Below, one piece after another: positions 34,861 through 48,139 of a stretch of DNA of 64,000 nucleotides. Source of the DNA: Blasia pusilla (lineage: Eukaryota; Marchantiophyta; Marchantiopsida; Blasiales); the NCBI GenBank assembly GCA_050084515.1, contig CM114271.1:58590001-58654000 (forward strand), read 5' to 3'. The position numbers were made by a program, and so were the translations under genes. Below the pieces are notes generated by a model. The model saw only the letters and a program-made list of their open reading frames with translations, had not been told where the DNA came from and did not search any database. Position 1 is the stretch's first letter. Each line of letters opens with the position of its first letter.

Positions 34861-37800
34861 TAGAGTACATTTGTTCCTATTGCATCCCCTAATATTCGTT
34901 GAGGGGGATCGTCCCCCTCATTGGTTTGCCATAGCACATACTCCTGCTCCAAGACACTCTGGATTGTGACCCGCATAACTCCATCTGGAATGTCTTTGCT
35001 ATGACACTTATCACGACCGGATATTCCTGTTATCACTCCATGAGCAAGTATATGGCGGGGATTTCTGTGTTGTGTGAAGGAGACATTATCGCCTCTCTGC
35101 AATTGCATGATCAAAGTATGATTAAATGGTTCCCAACCAGATTTTAACTTGGATGAGGAATATCACACATGTCTTCAGATGTCATATAAACAACAAGCTG
35201 CAAGCTTACAAATAACACTAATACTTGAAAATGACATGAACATTGGCTATTGCCTTCTTCTTTTTTTGCCTCCCCCCACTTGACTTAGGCTTGTTGTCAT
35301 GTCCTTCACTTCCAAAATCAGGGTGCACTTTGGATTTAGACTTCTTCTTCATTGGAGATGGTTTCACTAGCAAACCATCTTCAAGATTCTTTTATAGCAG
35401 AATCTCTTGAGTCCTCCTCTTCTTTTGTGCCCCTATATACAGAATTTTTTTTCCACATTTAATCATATAAGACAATGATCATATTTGAAAGATCTGAACT
35501 CTTTTTACATCAATCAAGATCTGAATTTTTTTTTACAGCGATCGAAAAATTCCTCAAGACTTGAACACATGCTATTTTCCACAGTGACAAGATCAGATTG
35601 CTAAAACCTGAAACAAGCATCTATCAAGGAGAACCTTAAACTCTAACCAATTTTGTAAGAGAGCATGTAGAAGAAAACTTACCCTTACGGTTGGAGTTCA
35701 CCTCTCCACCCGGCTTTATCAGGGGGCTCCTAGTCTTCTCCTTTCCTACTGGAAAACATTGAAGAGCATTAGAAGAAAGTGAAAAAAAATCCATTGACAA
35801 CTTCAAGTTGCAGCAAGATCAATTTTCGCATTTGTGAGTAGGCTTTCCACTCCCACTTTGGCTTTAAAGATAATGTAAGAAAACATGCACTAAGGTAAGA
35901 GTTTAGGATACCTTTATGACCCAATGTGGCCTCTCCATCACTTGAGCAGCCACTCAAAGGATCTTTGAATATAGGCATAGTGTCTGTCTTTCCTGCATGT
36001 CCAATCAATTGAATATGAAGTCACATAAGATGAAAAAAGTTACCATTATTTGGTATCATATCTGAATAAAGGAAAGGTAGAAAACAAATTCGAGCACCAA
36101 TATCCACACTACATACCTTTAGGAGACACATGAATCAAAGGAGTTGTCACGATGCACACTCCTACACAAGTATGAATCCAGATTTATTAGTTTCTCTCAA
36201 TGAACTAGAGCACATTCTTGTTGTAAATATGAAGGTGCCCTTAATTTTGAGCTACATTTCAAAAGCCCTGTGACTAGGAAAGTTTAGGAAATACCTTGGC
36301 GGATTGAGCTTGCCTCTCCACCTAACTTGATGGAGGGAGCATAAATATTTTGATTCCCTGTAATAACATGGGAAGTCCATCTTAAGTAACTAACCTAATT
36401 AAGCAATCTGAAATCTCAATAACTAACTTGAAATCTAAGAATTAGAGATATCTGATTACTTGAATTTCCTAACCATATTGTACCTGGGCCCTTATGTGTG
36501 GCCTCTCCATCACTTGAGCCGCCACTTAGAGGATCTACATTTTGTAACAACACTTGTCTCCTTCCTGTCATACCCACACCCATATCTTCATACACACTTT
36601 ATAAATCAACTACATTGCTGAATTCAAGGCAAGCACAAGAGCATGGAAATAACAGTAAGAAATTACCTTCTAGTTGGAAGGATTGCACATATAGTTGTGC
36701 ATTGAAGTACATAACACAATACCAAATACTCAAATGAGGATTTGCCCAAGCATACAATGATTTCTTATAAATGGACATACCTTCTTGCACTTTAGACTCC
36801 ATCATGCGTGGTGTTTAGTGGGCATTGGAAGCCTTTTCCAGTCTGCCCCTACTATCCTCCGTGCAATATCTGCTACTATTTGGACCAAATTTGCAATCTG
36901 TCCACTTAATCTGATGTGGTGGAACTTAATTGATGCCTTAAAAGCTTCACATCCTCTACCCATCGTTGCTCTTGCACCTCTAGTTGATTGGTAACTTGTG
37001 AGTCCACGGTATTCTGCAAAACACAAAGACATAGTGAAGAGGGTATAATGATTTAGCCTATCAATGTACAAGCAGATTTAAAGAAATACTTCCAAGTAAC
37101 ATGAATGCTTCATGTCCCATGCTATACCACTCAAGGATGGACCTTACCTTTGAGCCTCTATTGAAACATGTTGTAATTTGCAACTCCCTCTCATTCTGAG
37201 TTTTTGTTGTCCCCCCCTCCTACAAGCCAACTCAACATTGTAAGAATCTAAGAAATGTACCTAATGTAAAAAAAAGTACATGTTTTATCTTTCTTTACTC
37301 CATTTGGTTGGAAAGAATGCATCCATAGTTGTGTATTGAAGTAAATTAACAATACAATTATAGTGGAAGTAAGGAACATCATCTTAAATAAGGAGTTGCA
37401 AAGAACACTTACAACCCCAATCCTCACATCCGGAACACCTGACCGTCCATTGGGATTCGAATTCTCCACCTTGCCCCTTGCCGATTTCATTACTTAAGCT
37501 TTCATCTTGGTCGTGTTGGAAAACTAGTAGTCTACGAGGTGTTCCCATTCTATAGGATTATGATCGGGGTGACATTTCACCGCACGATGCCCTCCCTTGC
37601 TCTTGAAGTAAGTCTTCAACATCTATCTCTCAGTCTTCACTAAAGAAGACATCTTCTGCCTTAAGCAATCTGGGTTTAACCTGGATGCACCAACATACTC
37701 CCAAGCCATGTCCATATGATTGCGAACGGTGGCCATGCAAATACTATCTTGTTTATCTATGTCCACACATGAGAAATCTAAGTAACACATCGTCCATACT

Positions 37801-39720
37801 TTACATCACTCAACCATGCCTCATAACCAGGGGCCGCATTCTTGGCCCATCCAGTCTCCAATAACTCATATCTGGGTCAAAGATCGGCCTTGTTCTGCTC
37901 AGAGGCCTCTTTGTTCCAAAGGTCACGCCTTCTACGGCGATGGCCAGATCCTCGCTTCTCTTCTTTCACATCAGAACACTCATCATATAATTAGAAAGGT
38001 GTTAGGACTCTATGCTACTAGATACTTAGGAGAAGTTCATTTCTAAAAATTCACTATGGGAAGGAGAGGTTCAAGGGCAGATGGGAACCAACATCCACTT
38101 AATATCTTCAATAAAATTCAGAAATGTAGAACAAGAGATCTAAATCCCCATCTCCAGAAGTGTGAATCCCGCCGCCCGTAGATAGAGTGTTTTCTGGTGG
38201 AGTGGGAGTCATACATGATTGAATTCTACTCGGTGGACCCCTAAACATCTGTAGAAGAAGGAGTCTTTGGAGATATCTGAAATCTACAATTGAATGGAAG
38301 ATATCTGAAATCATAACCAATTACATGTTATGGCAAAGATATTGAATTCAACACCTTACCGAAGGCCCTTCCAATTCTCATGGAGGTGGAACCTGTTCAT
38401 GCAGAGGAATATTAGAGGATAATAAATCACAAATACATTCAGACATGGTAAAGTCATGGGAAATGAATAAAAATGAATAGAATTAAGTACTCACTGAATG
38501 CCATTGAGGGCGACTCTCAAGGGGATATCCGCGCTCTCCATGCCTCCAATCTTCTACTACAACACATGGTACTTGGTTGTAGGAACCTGGTCTCTGTGAT
38601 TCACCCCAGGGGATGAATGGCCCCACATAAATCTATCTCTTGACATGCCCCCAACGTACCTCTATGCATCTCTTGCATGGAGACCTCTCTCATCTATGGG
38701 TTGAGAATCCTGCTCCCGAGATCTTCCATACACATTGGGAGGGGGTTGGTTGTACCATCCACCCCAAGGAGGACCACCCCACAAGTGGCCTCCTCTTCAA
38801 CTCTGAGTCTCCCATGGAGGTTCATGGGACATATTTTCCGTGTCTAAGCGTGTAGGGGGGTGTACATGCATCTCGTCTTTAACAACATTTTGTTGGCCTT
38901 GGGATCTTTGTCTTTGTGCACTATCAGCATGGACTCCTTTCATATATTCTAAACCCTATACACAGTAAAGAGCTCAATTTAATCATCAAACAAGGTAGGA
39001 TCATAGCAATAATACTCATATCAAGTATCTTCTACTACAAATCAATGTCTTTCAATTGAATAAAATGGATAATCCCACAATCCGGTACTTACGGGATTAG
39101 GTGAATCCTCATGGGCCACATTTTCTTCATCTGATGTATATCCCATTGGTTTCTTCTCAGATTTCCTATCTGAGAAATCTAGAATATTTAGGTTCTTCTT
39201 GAGGCGTGCACTTTGTCGGCAAAGGCTTACCACGCTTGGACCAACATGAATCTTTGTTGATAGTTGCCTCTTTTTTTGAATTGCTCCATTACTATCCATG
39301 TTTCATAATTAGTTCAATAAACAAGAGCAGATTCATTCCACGCCATGAGTATTCATGTGTACTCCTCATTTCACCAGCAATCACTATGAAATTTACTTGC
39401 ACTAACTTAAAACCACTAAAGGATCCCCCAACCATATACACTAGGCCAAGAAAACATACGTCAATTGGCAGTTCTGAAAAATAACTCTCTCCATCTCTTT
39501 CCTTCTTCATGATTCTTCTCGTAGGCCGTGCTAGTATCCTCCACCTCATTATCAATGGGAGCATCTACATCATGGATCTCATGGTTGGAGTCTCTTGAGG
39601 CCTCAACTCCCTTTGTCTTCTCATGACTATGCACACTAGATTTCTGGTTCTTCTCACATTGGACTCCTACTTCACCTTGTCTATTGGAATAATCACTCTC
39701 TGCAAAAACTGGCTCCATAT
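34861..39720 (-). pseudogene. En/Spm (CACTA) transposase-associated protein, multi-exon
   Basis: A series of minus-strand coding segments. N-terminal candidates: 39718-39461 and 39299-39042. At about 37750-37500 the frame reads MDMAWEYVGASRLNPDCLRQ, LKTYFKSKGG and HPDHNPIEWEHLVDY, the conserved core of plant En/Spm TNPA-like proteins (Pfam Transposase_24). 37071-36802 reads EYRGLTSYQSTRGARATMGR. The last exon, 35114-34861, carries the family's C-terminal VTGISGRD-type domain (GDNVSFTQHRNPRHILAHGV, then VLEQEYVLWQ). In-frame stops in the core (after VKTER, after LVDY) suggest it is decayed. Exact introns are not resolved. In intact elements this protein binds the subterminal repeats. Confidence 0.62.
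35690..36585 (-). repeat. Duplicated exon pair in the CACTA gene
   Basis: Minus-strand DPLSGGSSDGEATHKG (about 36535-36490) followed by SIKLGGEAS (about 36335-36300) recurs as DPLSGCSSDGEATLGHKG (about 35965-35915) followed by LIKPGGEV (about 35730-35695). Spacing between copies is near 570-600 bp. The nucleotide match CCTCTCCATCACTTGAGC is at both 35930 and 36500. Confidence 0.6.
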
Positions 39721-42700
39721 CCCTTCACAAATATAGCTCTCAAGTTGTGTGAAGGAAAAACATGTTTATCAAATGTTTCAACCCCACAAGAACTAAAAAA
39801 CACATACACACAACATGCACAACTATGGACTTCTAGTTTATCTAATCAATGAGATCCTGATCTAATCGCTAAGATCCTGATCTGATTTATCCCCATTGTT
39901 GTCCATGCTCTCCAAAAATTCCACTACATGTACTTGGCTAAAATATGATTGAGCTATGGCAACTTCAACGTCATTTAGTTCAATGGCACCGAGAGTATTG
40001 ATATGGGGCTTTTGATGATCCTACTACTACAGTGACATAGAGAGGCCCTTGATTTAGAGCAAGAACCACCACTTGGTTGAGGCAAGACAAGTGGAGATGT
40101 TGCATGGAGAGTATGCATGTGCCACAATCATGCTAGCCAAGAAGGATGTGTATGAAAAATGGACGGATAGTAGGTTAGGTTGGTAATCTCCACATGTCCA
40201 TGCAGATTATATTGCTCGTACCCCTCTTGTGTGGGCTCGTAACCTACATGTGCCCCTCTTGCATCCGGCCCAAGCAAGAGGGGCACGGGCAAGTTATTGG
40301 GTGCCTTAGGCAAGGCAAGATGTCTCGAGCAAGGTAATTAAGGTGCCTATACCTTGCCCGTGTGGAGGGCCCTTCTTTCTCTTTCCTTTTTTTAAATTTT
40401 TTAATTTAGAGGGCTTGTGCAGATGCTCAGGCTCGCAACAAGCCCGCATGCATGGTGGAGGCCAAATGTAGATAGGGGTTGTGGTAGGGACATGAGCATG
40501 ATGCAAGAATGAGTGCGGGATGACATGTCTAGACAAGTTTGTTTATGTGAAACCTTGGGTACAATTGGTGTGAACTTAGTAGTAGTTCATGCAGATTTGG
40601 GTTGTATGTTGTGTGGATGTGCCCGCGGTACAACCACTATGCTAGTATGTTATGGATTTTTGAGAACATGGCATAGGGCATGTTATGGAATTTTTGAGAA
40701 TGTGGCATGGGGCATGTTATATATGGATTTTTTAGAACGTGGCATAGGGCATGTCTGACGCCACGTCTCACTAGGTTTCATCGGCGATGATGGATATGCC
40801 TAGATATACATAGAATACGTTCTAGGTAGTCATAGATCTAGACTTCCATTAGTGACATGGATAACAAGAACACACTAGTGATGGACCTACATGAGCATTC
40901 AACCTTTTTGCTCTTAATTTCCTAGAAATGTATGTCATGGTAGGAAGGAATAGATGGCTCTCTGGAGTTAGAGGGACCTAATCACCAACTAGGTGAGCGG
41001 TTTGAGATATTTTGGTGTAGGTTTATCACTATGTGTGTAAGCATGATAACTATTACGTCTTTTAGGATGGATCGACAAATATCCAACTACTATGTGTAGG
41101 GTGCCTTCAACAAGATTGCAACACAACTTTAAGAGGTCAAGGATGACCTACTAAGGCCTAAAGTAACTTTAGAGAGTAGGTCTCCCTTTTTGGCGCATTT
41201 GGAACCATATTAAAGAACTTGCTATTTTGGGTAAGTTCCTATCAAGAACATAAGAAGGGAGTATCCAAGAGTGGAATGCCCCACCCATTTGTTGTTTCAC
41301 TGAAGGCACACACAACATACTCGTGATCCTACTCTTGCCACATCTAAAAATATCATTTGGTTGATCCATGCAAGAACATAATGTGCACTCATCATGTAGG
41401 AGAGTAAAAGCCTTTTGTAAACTTGCCCATGTGCGCCTATGGAAGTTGTAGATGATCTCCAACTTCTTGGTTTGTATCCCTTGATAGTTCCTTCACAACT
41501 CCGCAAAAAAACTCAAGGACAAGGTTGAACCTAGGACGAACCCAACTAGACAATGCAACTACTCTAGTTTAACTCACCCCTCCATGATTATTGCTAGTGG
41601 TAGAGGAAGTAGCCTTCCCCTCCTCCTTAACTAATTATAACTTAGTTCATGACACATAATGTGGGTCATAGTAGAGTCTCCATACTTCAATCTTGAGAGT
41701 AAACTTGAGGGAAAACTCATGGTTATTATCCATAGGATCCCCTCTAGATGTTGGAACACACCATTCTATGTTGGAAAAGAGTTGAACTTACTAGATTTCC
41801 TCGCCCTCTCAAATTCACACCAACTCTGAAACTCCATCGGATATGAAGTCATGTAACTCTATGGTACCCATAGCCCTAAAAACCTTCGCCCTCCTCAATC
41901 TTGGTCGTCCATTTTGTATGCCCAGACGGTATAACCACTCAACATGTGTTGTGATGCACTAACAAACTCCTCCTCTAAGACCTCTCCCTCGTGTGAGGAA
42001 GACAGTGAAGAAGGACAAGATGGTCTCTTAGATGACTCTCGAAACCTTGTACCACTTTGCGTAAAACCTCTAGTATTACTTGTTGATGTACCACCTTGCT
42101 TCTCAAAATCCCAAAAGAACGTTGTGATGACCCCCATGTCCTCTTGCACAATCATTCTCAACCCCTTAAGTTATCTATTTGCCACTCGGAACTAAAACAT
42201 ACGGCACAATAAATTCTCTTTCACATAATAAGATGCATCTGATATGACAACAAGCGGCGTGATGCCGAAAACCTTACACTAATCTATCCTCTCATCAATA
42301 TGGGACAACTATAACCTTCGTCATCCTACATATGCCTATGTCCCCTATCCACATACATCAAGGATGCTCCTAATATCTATACAAACCCAAATACTACAAT
42401 AGATACCCAACATCCAAAAATCCCTCACAAGTACACGAAAAGAAGACTAGAATGGGTAACTTGAAACTCAATTTTGAACGGCTCCTCATCAACTAGAAAA
42501 CTTGATCCCAACTTGGTCATGAAGACAAAATCCTCTATTCAGGAAGTCGTACTCCTTAATGCTCATGATGCTCAATCTTCCTCGATTGTGCGGTATGGTT
42601 TCAATGGTATGGTACCGCAAACGTGGCACGAAACAACTATAAAAAACATGACACTCAATGATAGGATGTGACAAAAAGCAACATCCCCTCCTCTATCGTC

Positions 42701-43459
42701 AACCAACGCTATGCTCCTCAAAGTTGGTGCGGCCCTGCGATCAAGACGGTGCGGTAACCCATACTCCATTAATTCACAAAATTCTGGATCTACACCCTGG
42801 AAATATTTTTTCCACTCAATCCTCCTCTAAATGAATAAAATTTACTTGTCTCCCACTAAACTAAGACCACTCTTTAATTTTTTCCCCTCCAATTAGAGAG
42901 TTACCATGAATTTTTGAATTTTCTTCTCAGGTGGTGGCTATGGCAACTCTGCAAGAATGGCCACAAATTTTCAATTAAGTATCTAAAAATTGCAAAATTA
43001 TTTGGAAAATGTTCCTAGCTTCCTGATTTACAACTCACTTAATCATATCCTTCATTAACTCTTCCATCTAAAATTGGCAGCAACTATCATATGGCACGTA
43101 ATCTGAACTTCTACAAAAAATAGATACCACTTTCTTCCACAAAAAACTTTGAGCATGTAAAAAATCAAACAAAAAGAAGAAAGGTTACTTTCAAAAGCCC
43201 TTATATATTGACCTTAGTCTCCATACTCAATTCCTATACAAAATTGGGTAGCGCCTCCGTGCACCTTTCTCTCACACCAAAAAATGGCTCACAAATAACA
43301 CAAATCAAGAGCTCTTGCTCCAAGGAGCACTCCCACGAGTTGCTTAGTGGGAAACATAATCCCCAACTTGCAAACATAGTGAAAGATCAGCAAGCTCCTA
43401 TTGCTCACCTTCTACATTGTAAAGCTTCTCTCATTCTCTTTCTGTAAATCAAGAGAATT
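39721..43459. other. Scrambled relics of the DNMT/PHD Gypsy family
   Basis: The stretch is mostly eroded element DNA. 40040-40175 (plus) matches the RT start (GCCAAGAAGGATGTGTATG, cf. 8236). 40560-40760 (plus) is a decayed PHD finger (GGGTTGTATGTTGTGTGGAT, cf. 10861) with a tandemly repeated tail, and 40974-41012 is its polypurine tract. A perfect 13-bp hairpin (GTGCCCCTCTTGC) lies at 40250-40286. 42480-43450 is unrecognised. Confidence 0.5.
41170..42190 (-). pseudogene. Degenerate Gypsy gag
   Basis: Minus-strand remnants align in order with the gag at 4318-6307: AMGTIELHDFIS (cf. AVGTIDLDDFIQ) near 41860, EFQSWCEFE (cf. EFDIWCDFHE) near 41820, GVFQHLEG (cf. GLF-HLEG) near 41750, and LEIIYNFHRRTWASLQKAFT (cf. 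LKSLQDFQRRSGESLREAFT) near 41440. Here the codon before HLEG is still CAA/CAG, supporting the idea that the TAG in the main copy was glutamine. Many frameshifts. Confidence 0.6.
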
Positions 43460-43946
43460 TAAATCATGCACAAAATCTCCATTTCTTTCTTGTGTCAAAC
43501 CAAACCCACTCTCCTAATCATAAGTTTAGGTTACTCACAAGGCAAGAAGGACCATAGCTCTGTCTCTTCATGTGAGAATGTTCTACAAAAAGAGAATGAG
43601 CTCCAAAGCTCTCTCTCCTTGGATATACTCATTACCTCTCCCCAAGCTCTCTCCTTAGTAACCTATGCTGGTATGTTGCCTCCTTGGCTCTTGACTTGTA
43701 GTAGGGGGATTAAGGATCACTTCCCCAAAGGTAAAGTCAATTATACTCTTAACTCTTAATAGGAACTTACCCAAAATAATAAATTATTCAATTATATGGC
43801 TTCAAATGAGCCAAAACAAACGGAAAATCTACTCTCTTAAATTAACCTAGGCCTCAACATGTTATCCTCAACTGCTTGAGGCTATCCTCCGATCTCCTCA
43901 AAGGCACCATATGGATATTCGTTCATCCATCCTAAAAGACGTAATA
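43460..43946 (-). repeat. LTR family 2, partial copy
   Basis: Shares with 62229-62873 the blocks GTCAAACCAAACCCACTCTCC, CAAGGCAAG-A-GACCATAGCTC, GCTCTCTCTCCTTGG, CTCTTGAC and CCTAAAAGACGT. The end with TGTCGTGC is missing. Orientation follows the family as in the element at 62229-63996. Confidence 0.6.
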
Positions 43947-44329
43947 AGTAAGAATAATTTTTATTTAATTAAGACAATATTTTTATGTTAGTGGCTAAAT
44001 ATGAGATGAAAGAAGAGAATCAATTTCATTTTATTTTATGAAGTAAGGAAGGTGAAAGGGATAGGTTTTTTTTCAAACCATGGAATTTTTTTAAAGAGAT
44101 GGAAGCGGGGGATTTTCCATAGAAAAAGTGAGAGAAGGCATAGACAAGGTGGGGAGAAGGGGAGTTTAAAATTAAGGTTTGCATAAAGGAAAGAAAGTGG
44201 AATATGAGTTTTTTCAGTACTAATTTGTATTCTTATGAAAAAGTGTGAACATGTTTAAAAATAGATAAGTAAAATAAATCTCTAAGATCTATATTGATTT
44301 TACATGCTAAAGGTAGATGAGAAGATTAA

Positions 44330-44894
44330 TGTCGTGCATATACATTGTTGTCACTGACCATAAGCAAAAACACAAAATATGCCATACTCGCTCATGGCAT
44401 CTAAACATTGAGATTAGTCTGTACAAAAATATTTCCAATAAATCACTCAAAAACTCTATCTCTCTCTCATGTCAAACCAAACTCACTCTTCTAATTAGAG
44501 GGTTACTCACAAGGCAAGGAGGATCATAACTTTGCTACCTCATGCTAAAAGGTTCCATAAATAGAGAATGAGATCCCTCTCTTTGGATATACCACCTTCC
44601 CTCTCCCAAGTTCTCTCCACGATAACCTATGCTTGTAGGTTATCTCTTTGGCTCTTGACCTGCTATAGGATATTAGAGCCCATTTTCCAAAGTAGAAACT
44701 TAACTAGACTTATAATAAGAACTTACCCAAAATAGTAAGATTCTTTATATAACTCCAAATGAACCAAAATGAAAGGTAATCTGCTCTCTTAGGTTACCCG
44801 AGGCCTCAATAAGTCATCATTGATCTCTAGAAGTTTTCCTCCGATCCCCTTGAAGACGCCCTACAAATACTCATAGATCCTAACAGACGTGATA
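44330..44894 (-). repeat. LTR family 2, full-length degenerate copy
   Basis: Begins TGTCGTGCATATACA and ends CAGACGTGATA, matching in order the 645-bp LTR at 62229-62873 (TGTCGTGC ... GACACGACA). The DNA that follows (ATTATCGTGTGCATGCACATCGC) matches what follows that LTR (GTTGTCTTGCGCATACACATCGC), so the internal edge is conserved too, but the coding part is gone. Confidence 0.7.
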
Positions 44895-44924
44895 ATTATC
44901 GTGTGCATGCACATCGCAATGACT

Positions 44925-45313
44925 ATGAGTGTGGGTCCCACCTCTTGGAACCCATGTCCGCAAACATGTCCAAACTTGTCCGTCCATGTCCATCCTAAGG
45001 AAGGACTTGTCCATTTTTGTGCAACCATGCTTATGTCCGTCCTATGGAAGGACTTGTCCATATGGGCCCCACCTTTCCCTTCTTTCTCATTCCCCTTACT
45101 TGCCTTCGTGTTCCGTACTTCCCCATTTCTTCCTCCCTCCACCTCTATTCCTTTCTCCCTCATTGCTCCTCTCATCCTTGCCTTGCCTTCCATCATGGAC
45201 TAAAAGTATGGGTCCCACCTCTTGGAACCCATATTCGTGGACATCTCCAAAATTTTCCATCCATATCCGTCCTAAGGAAGGACTTGTCTGTTTTTGTACA
45301 ACCATGGATTTAA
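44925..45313. repeat. hAT-related repeat cluster
   Basis: Two copies of GGGTCCCACCTCTTGGAACCCAT (near 44933 and 45209), each followed by GTCC/GGAC-rich DNA, CCTAAGGAAGGACTTGTC and a GTGCAACCATG/GTACAACCATG end resembling the family's GTGCAACCTTG terminus. The middle matches 34430-34587. Frames here are by-products of the repeat. Confidence 0.55.
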
Positions 45314-46075
45314 CTTTAATGACTAGCCAACTAAAAATATTGATTATTTTTTGACTCATGGACTACCACTTATGACTCCAATATGACTACAAAACAAAAA
45401 ACAATGACTCATGCCATGACAAGGCTCAAGACTCAAGCTAGTTGTTCTTTATGTATCAAATATAACTTCATTATTCAAATAACGACTTGGCATGACTAGT
45501 CATGATCTATGATCACTGACCATGACTCATCATGGACTACCAATTATGACTCCGCCATAACTACAAAACGAAACATAATGACTCATGTTATGACTAGGAT
45601 CATGACTCAAGCTAGTTATTCTTTACGTATCAAATATGACAATATTATTCACAAAACGACTTGGCATGACTAGTCATGACCTAAGATGACTGACCATGAT
45701 TCATTATGACTATCAATTATGACTCCACCATGACTATAAAACAAAACAAATGACTCATGCTATACCTAGGGGAATGACTCATCCAAGTCATTCTTTGTGT
45801 ATCAAATATGACTCACACTAAGTAAAAAGCTTATCATCCACGACATTAGTATGACGTGGATTACAAGACATGTCCACGTAGACTAATTATATCCCTCGCC
45901 CCATGACTCTAGTCACTGAAATTAATGGAATCATGTACACAATGACTCAAGTGATGCTTAGTCATGAGACAAAAATGAATTGTCTTTTATGAATGATGCA
46001 GTCATCAGTCACCGTGAGTGATGTCATGTATAATATGACTCCTGTCAGTCATATAAACACCTTTTCCTTCTAGTG
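45314..46075. repeat. CACTA right subterminal region and terminus
   Basis: Dense TGACT units in three diverged tandem blocks (near 45345, 45535 and 45700; shared CTACMAATTATGACTCC and ATGACTCATG). It ends with CTTCTAGTG at 46075, a CACTA terminus (reverse complement CACTAGAAG). The next three bases, ATG, equal the three bases before the CACTA end at 27850. Confidence 0.7.
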
Positions 46076-46087
46076 ATGATAATCGAT

Positions 46088-48053
46088 TATTTCGGTTTGG
46101 TCGACTTACTCAAGAATACATGGTTGATCTCTATGGCATTGTAGAGATGCAACGGTTATCTTGGGTTCGCTTAAATCAGAGGGAGTTGAGGGCCGAATTA
46201 TATCAAGGTGTAAAAGATGCCATGCATTGATAGGATGTGGATAGTCAAAAGTTGGGAGACGCATTATATTACCTTCTTCTTTTATTGGAGGGTCGCATCA
46301 CATGCATCAATTGTATCAGGATGCAATGGCAATTGTGAGACATTTTGGGAAGCTTGACTACTTTTTGACCATGATATGTAATCGAAAGTGGGAGGAGATT
46401 ACATCAGCCTTATTACGAGGTCAATCAAGTGTGGACCGACCAGATTTGGTTGTGCCGGTTTTTTAGAAGAAGAAGGAGTTGTTACGACTTATCATCAAAT
46501 ATTGGATCGAGTTGTTGGATGCATTCATGTGGATGAATTCCAAAAAAGAGGTTTTCCGCATGTGCATGTTCTTATTACATTGGGTCGTGAGGATAAACCA
46601 CATACCACTTCAGATTATGATCCTATCATTTTAGTAGAAATCCCTGATCAATCTATCTCTCCAAGGTTGTATACTATTGTTGTTAATTGCATGGTTCATG
46701 GGCCATGTGGACCATTAAATCCTAATGCTCCATGTATGGATAAGGAAACAAAAAAGTGTACAAAAGGCTATCCTAAAGCTTTTGCGGCCAACACTACAGA
46801 GACGAAAAATGATTATCCAATTTATCGCAAGTAAGGATCCTTTAGCTTGGCTTATATTTATATTACTCTAAGGCATATAACCTTGATAGATTCATGATTT
46901 CTTACTGTGTTTTTGTAGATTGGAGAATGGGAGGGCAATAATTAAGTGCGAACATTCATTGGATAATCGTTAGATTGTGCCCTACAATCCTATGTTATCC
47001 ACCCTTTTTGATTGTCACATCAATTTGGAAATCACAAGTAGTGTATCTACCGTCAAGTACTTATACAAATATGTTTATAAGGGGTCTGATGCGGTGTCAT
47101 TTAAGTTTTCAAAGGATAGCGAGACATCCAATGCAAATGACGTTGTTGACGATACATCGTCGTACCTTGATGCGAGATAGGATCCCTTACTTTATTACTC
47201 TCATGAATTCTATTCTATTTCTCATCCATCATGTTCATTTTTCTTACTCGAATATTACTTGCTCTGATGAATTATATTATGTTTCTCTTTTCCCAGGTAT
47301 ATATATCTTCTTCAGAAGCATGTTGGCGTCTATTCAAGTTTAGTCTACATGCTGAACTTCCAAGTATTGTGCGATTAGCAGTTCATCTTCCTGAGCAACA
47401 AACAGTCTACTTCAATAATGTCGACGCTCCTCAAGATGTATTGCAACTAAATAGAGAGATAACTCTAACCCAATGGTTTGCAACCAATTTTTCTGACTCC
47501 ACTGCTCGACAATATTTCTATACAGATTCTCCTTCATATTATCGTTGGAATAACAAGAGATGGAATCATAGGGTAAAAAAACTAAATGGTTGTGGCCATC
47601 CGATTGGCCGCTTATATCTTACTTATTGAGGTAAATACTCAAAAGAGTTAAGTGTACATTTCCTCTTACATATCAGTGGCAGAAAAAGATACATGGAAAT
47701 AGATGAACTAATTTATTTCACTTCTTTATAGGTAAAGGAGAACGTCATTGGTTGAGATTACTCCTCCATCATGTTGAAAGAGCAACTACATACGAATGCT
47801 TGAGAACTGTTCATGGATATTATGTCCAACGTTGAAGGAGGTTGCTATCCAATTGGGACTTCTTGAGGATGATAGGGAGGTGTTTTCTTGCTTCGGAGAA
47901 GCTTTCATTATCCGTATCGGTTCTTCACTTCGCCGTCTATTTGCAATTATTCTAGCTTATAACACACCTGCTCACCCTGCTACACTATGGAGTCAGGTCA
48001 TGGTTCCACTGGTAGAAGATCTCTTATATGAACGATGTCAGGTAAGAATTTGA
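46088..48053 (+). pseudogene. Helitron Rep (HUH) domain
   Basis: Rolling-circle initiator. LTQEYMVDLYGIVEMQRLSW at about 46105; DEFQKRGFPHVHVLI with the HUH motif (H-V-H) near 46530-46575; HGPCGPLNPNAPCM near 46695; KYLYKYVYKG with the paired tyrosines near 47065-47090; EQQTVYFNNVDAPQDVLQLN and ARQYFYTDSPSYYRWN after a gap at about 47180-47295. Gaps near 46835-46918, 47180-47295 and 47630-47730 have intron-like edges. Stops at 46227-46229 and near 46972 (AGATTGTGCCC preceded by TAG) break the frame. Confidence 0.85.
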
Positions 48054-48139
48054 TACTACCTTACATAATTTTTTCCTTCCTAATAGTATCTAATATTGAG
48101 AATCCAACATACTAACCATGATTTGGAACTCTTCCATAG

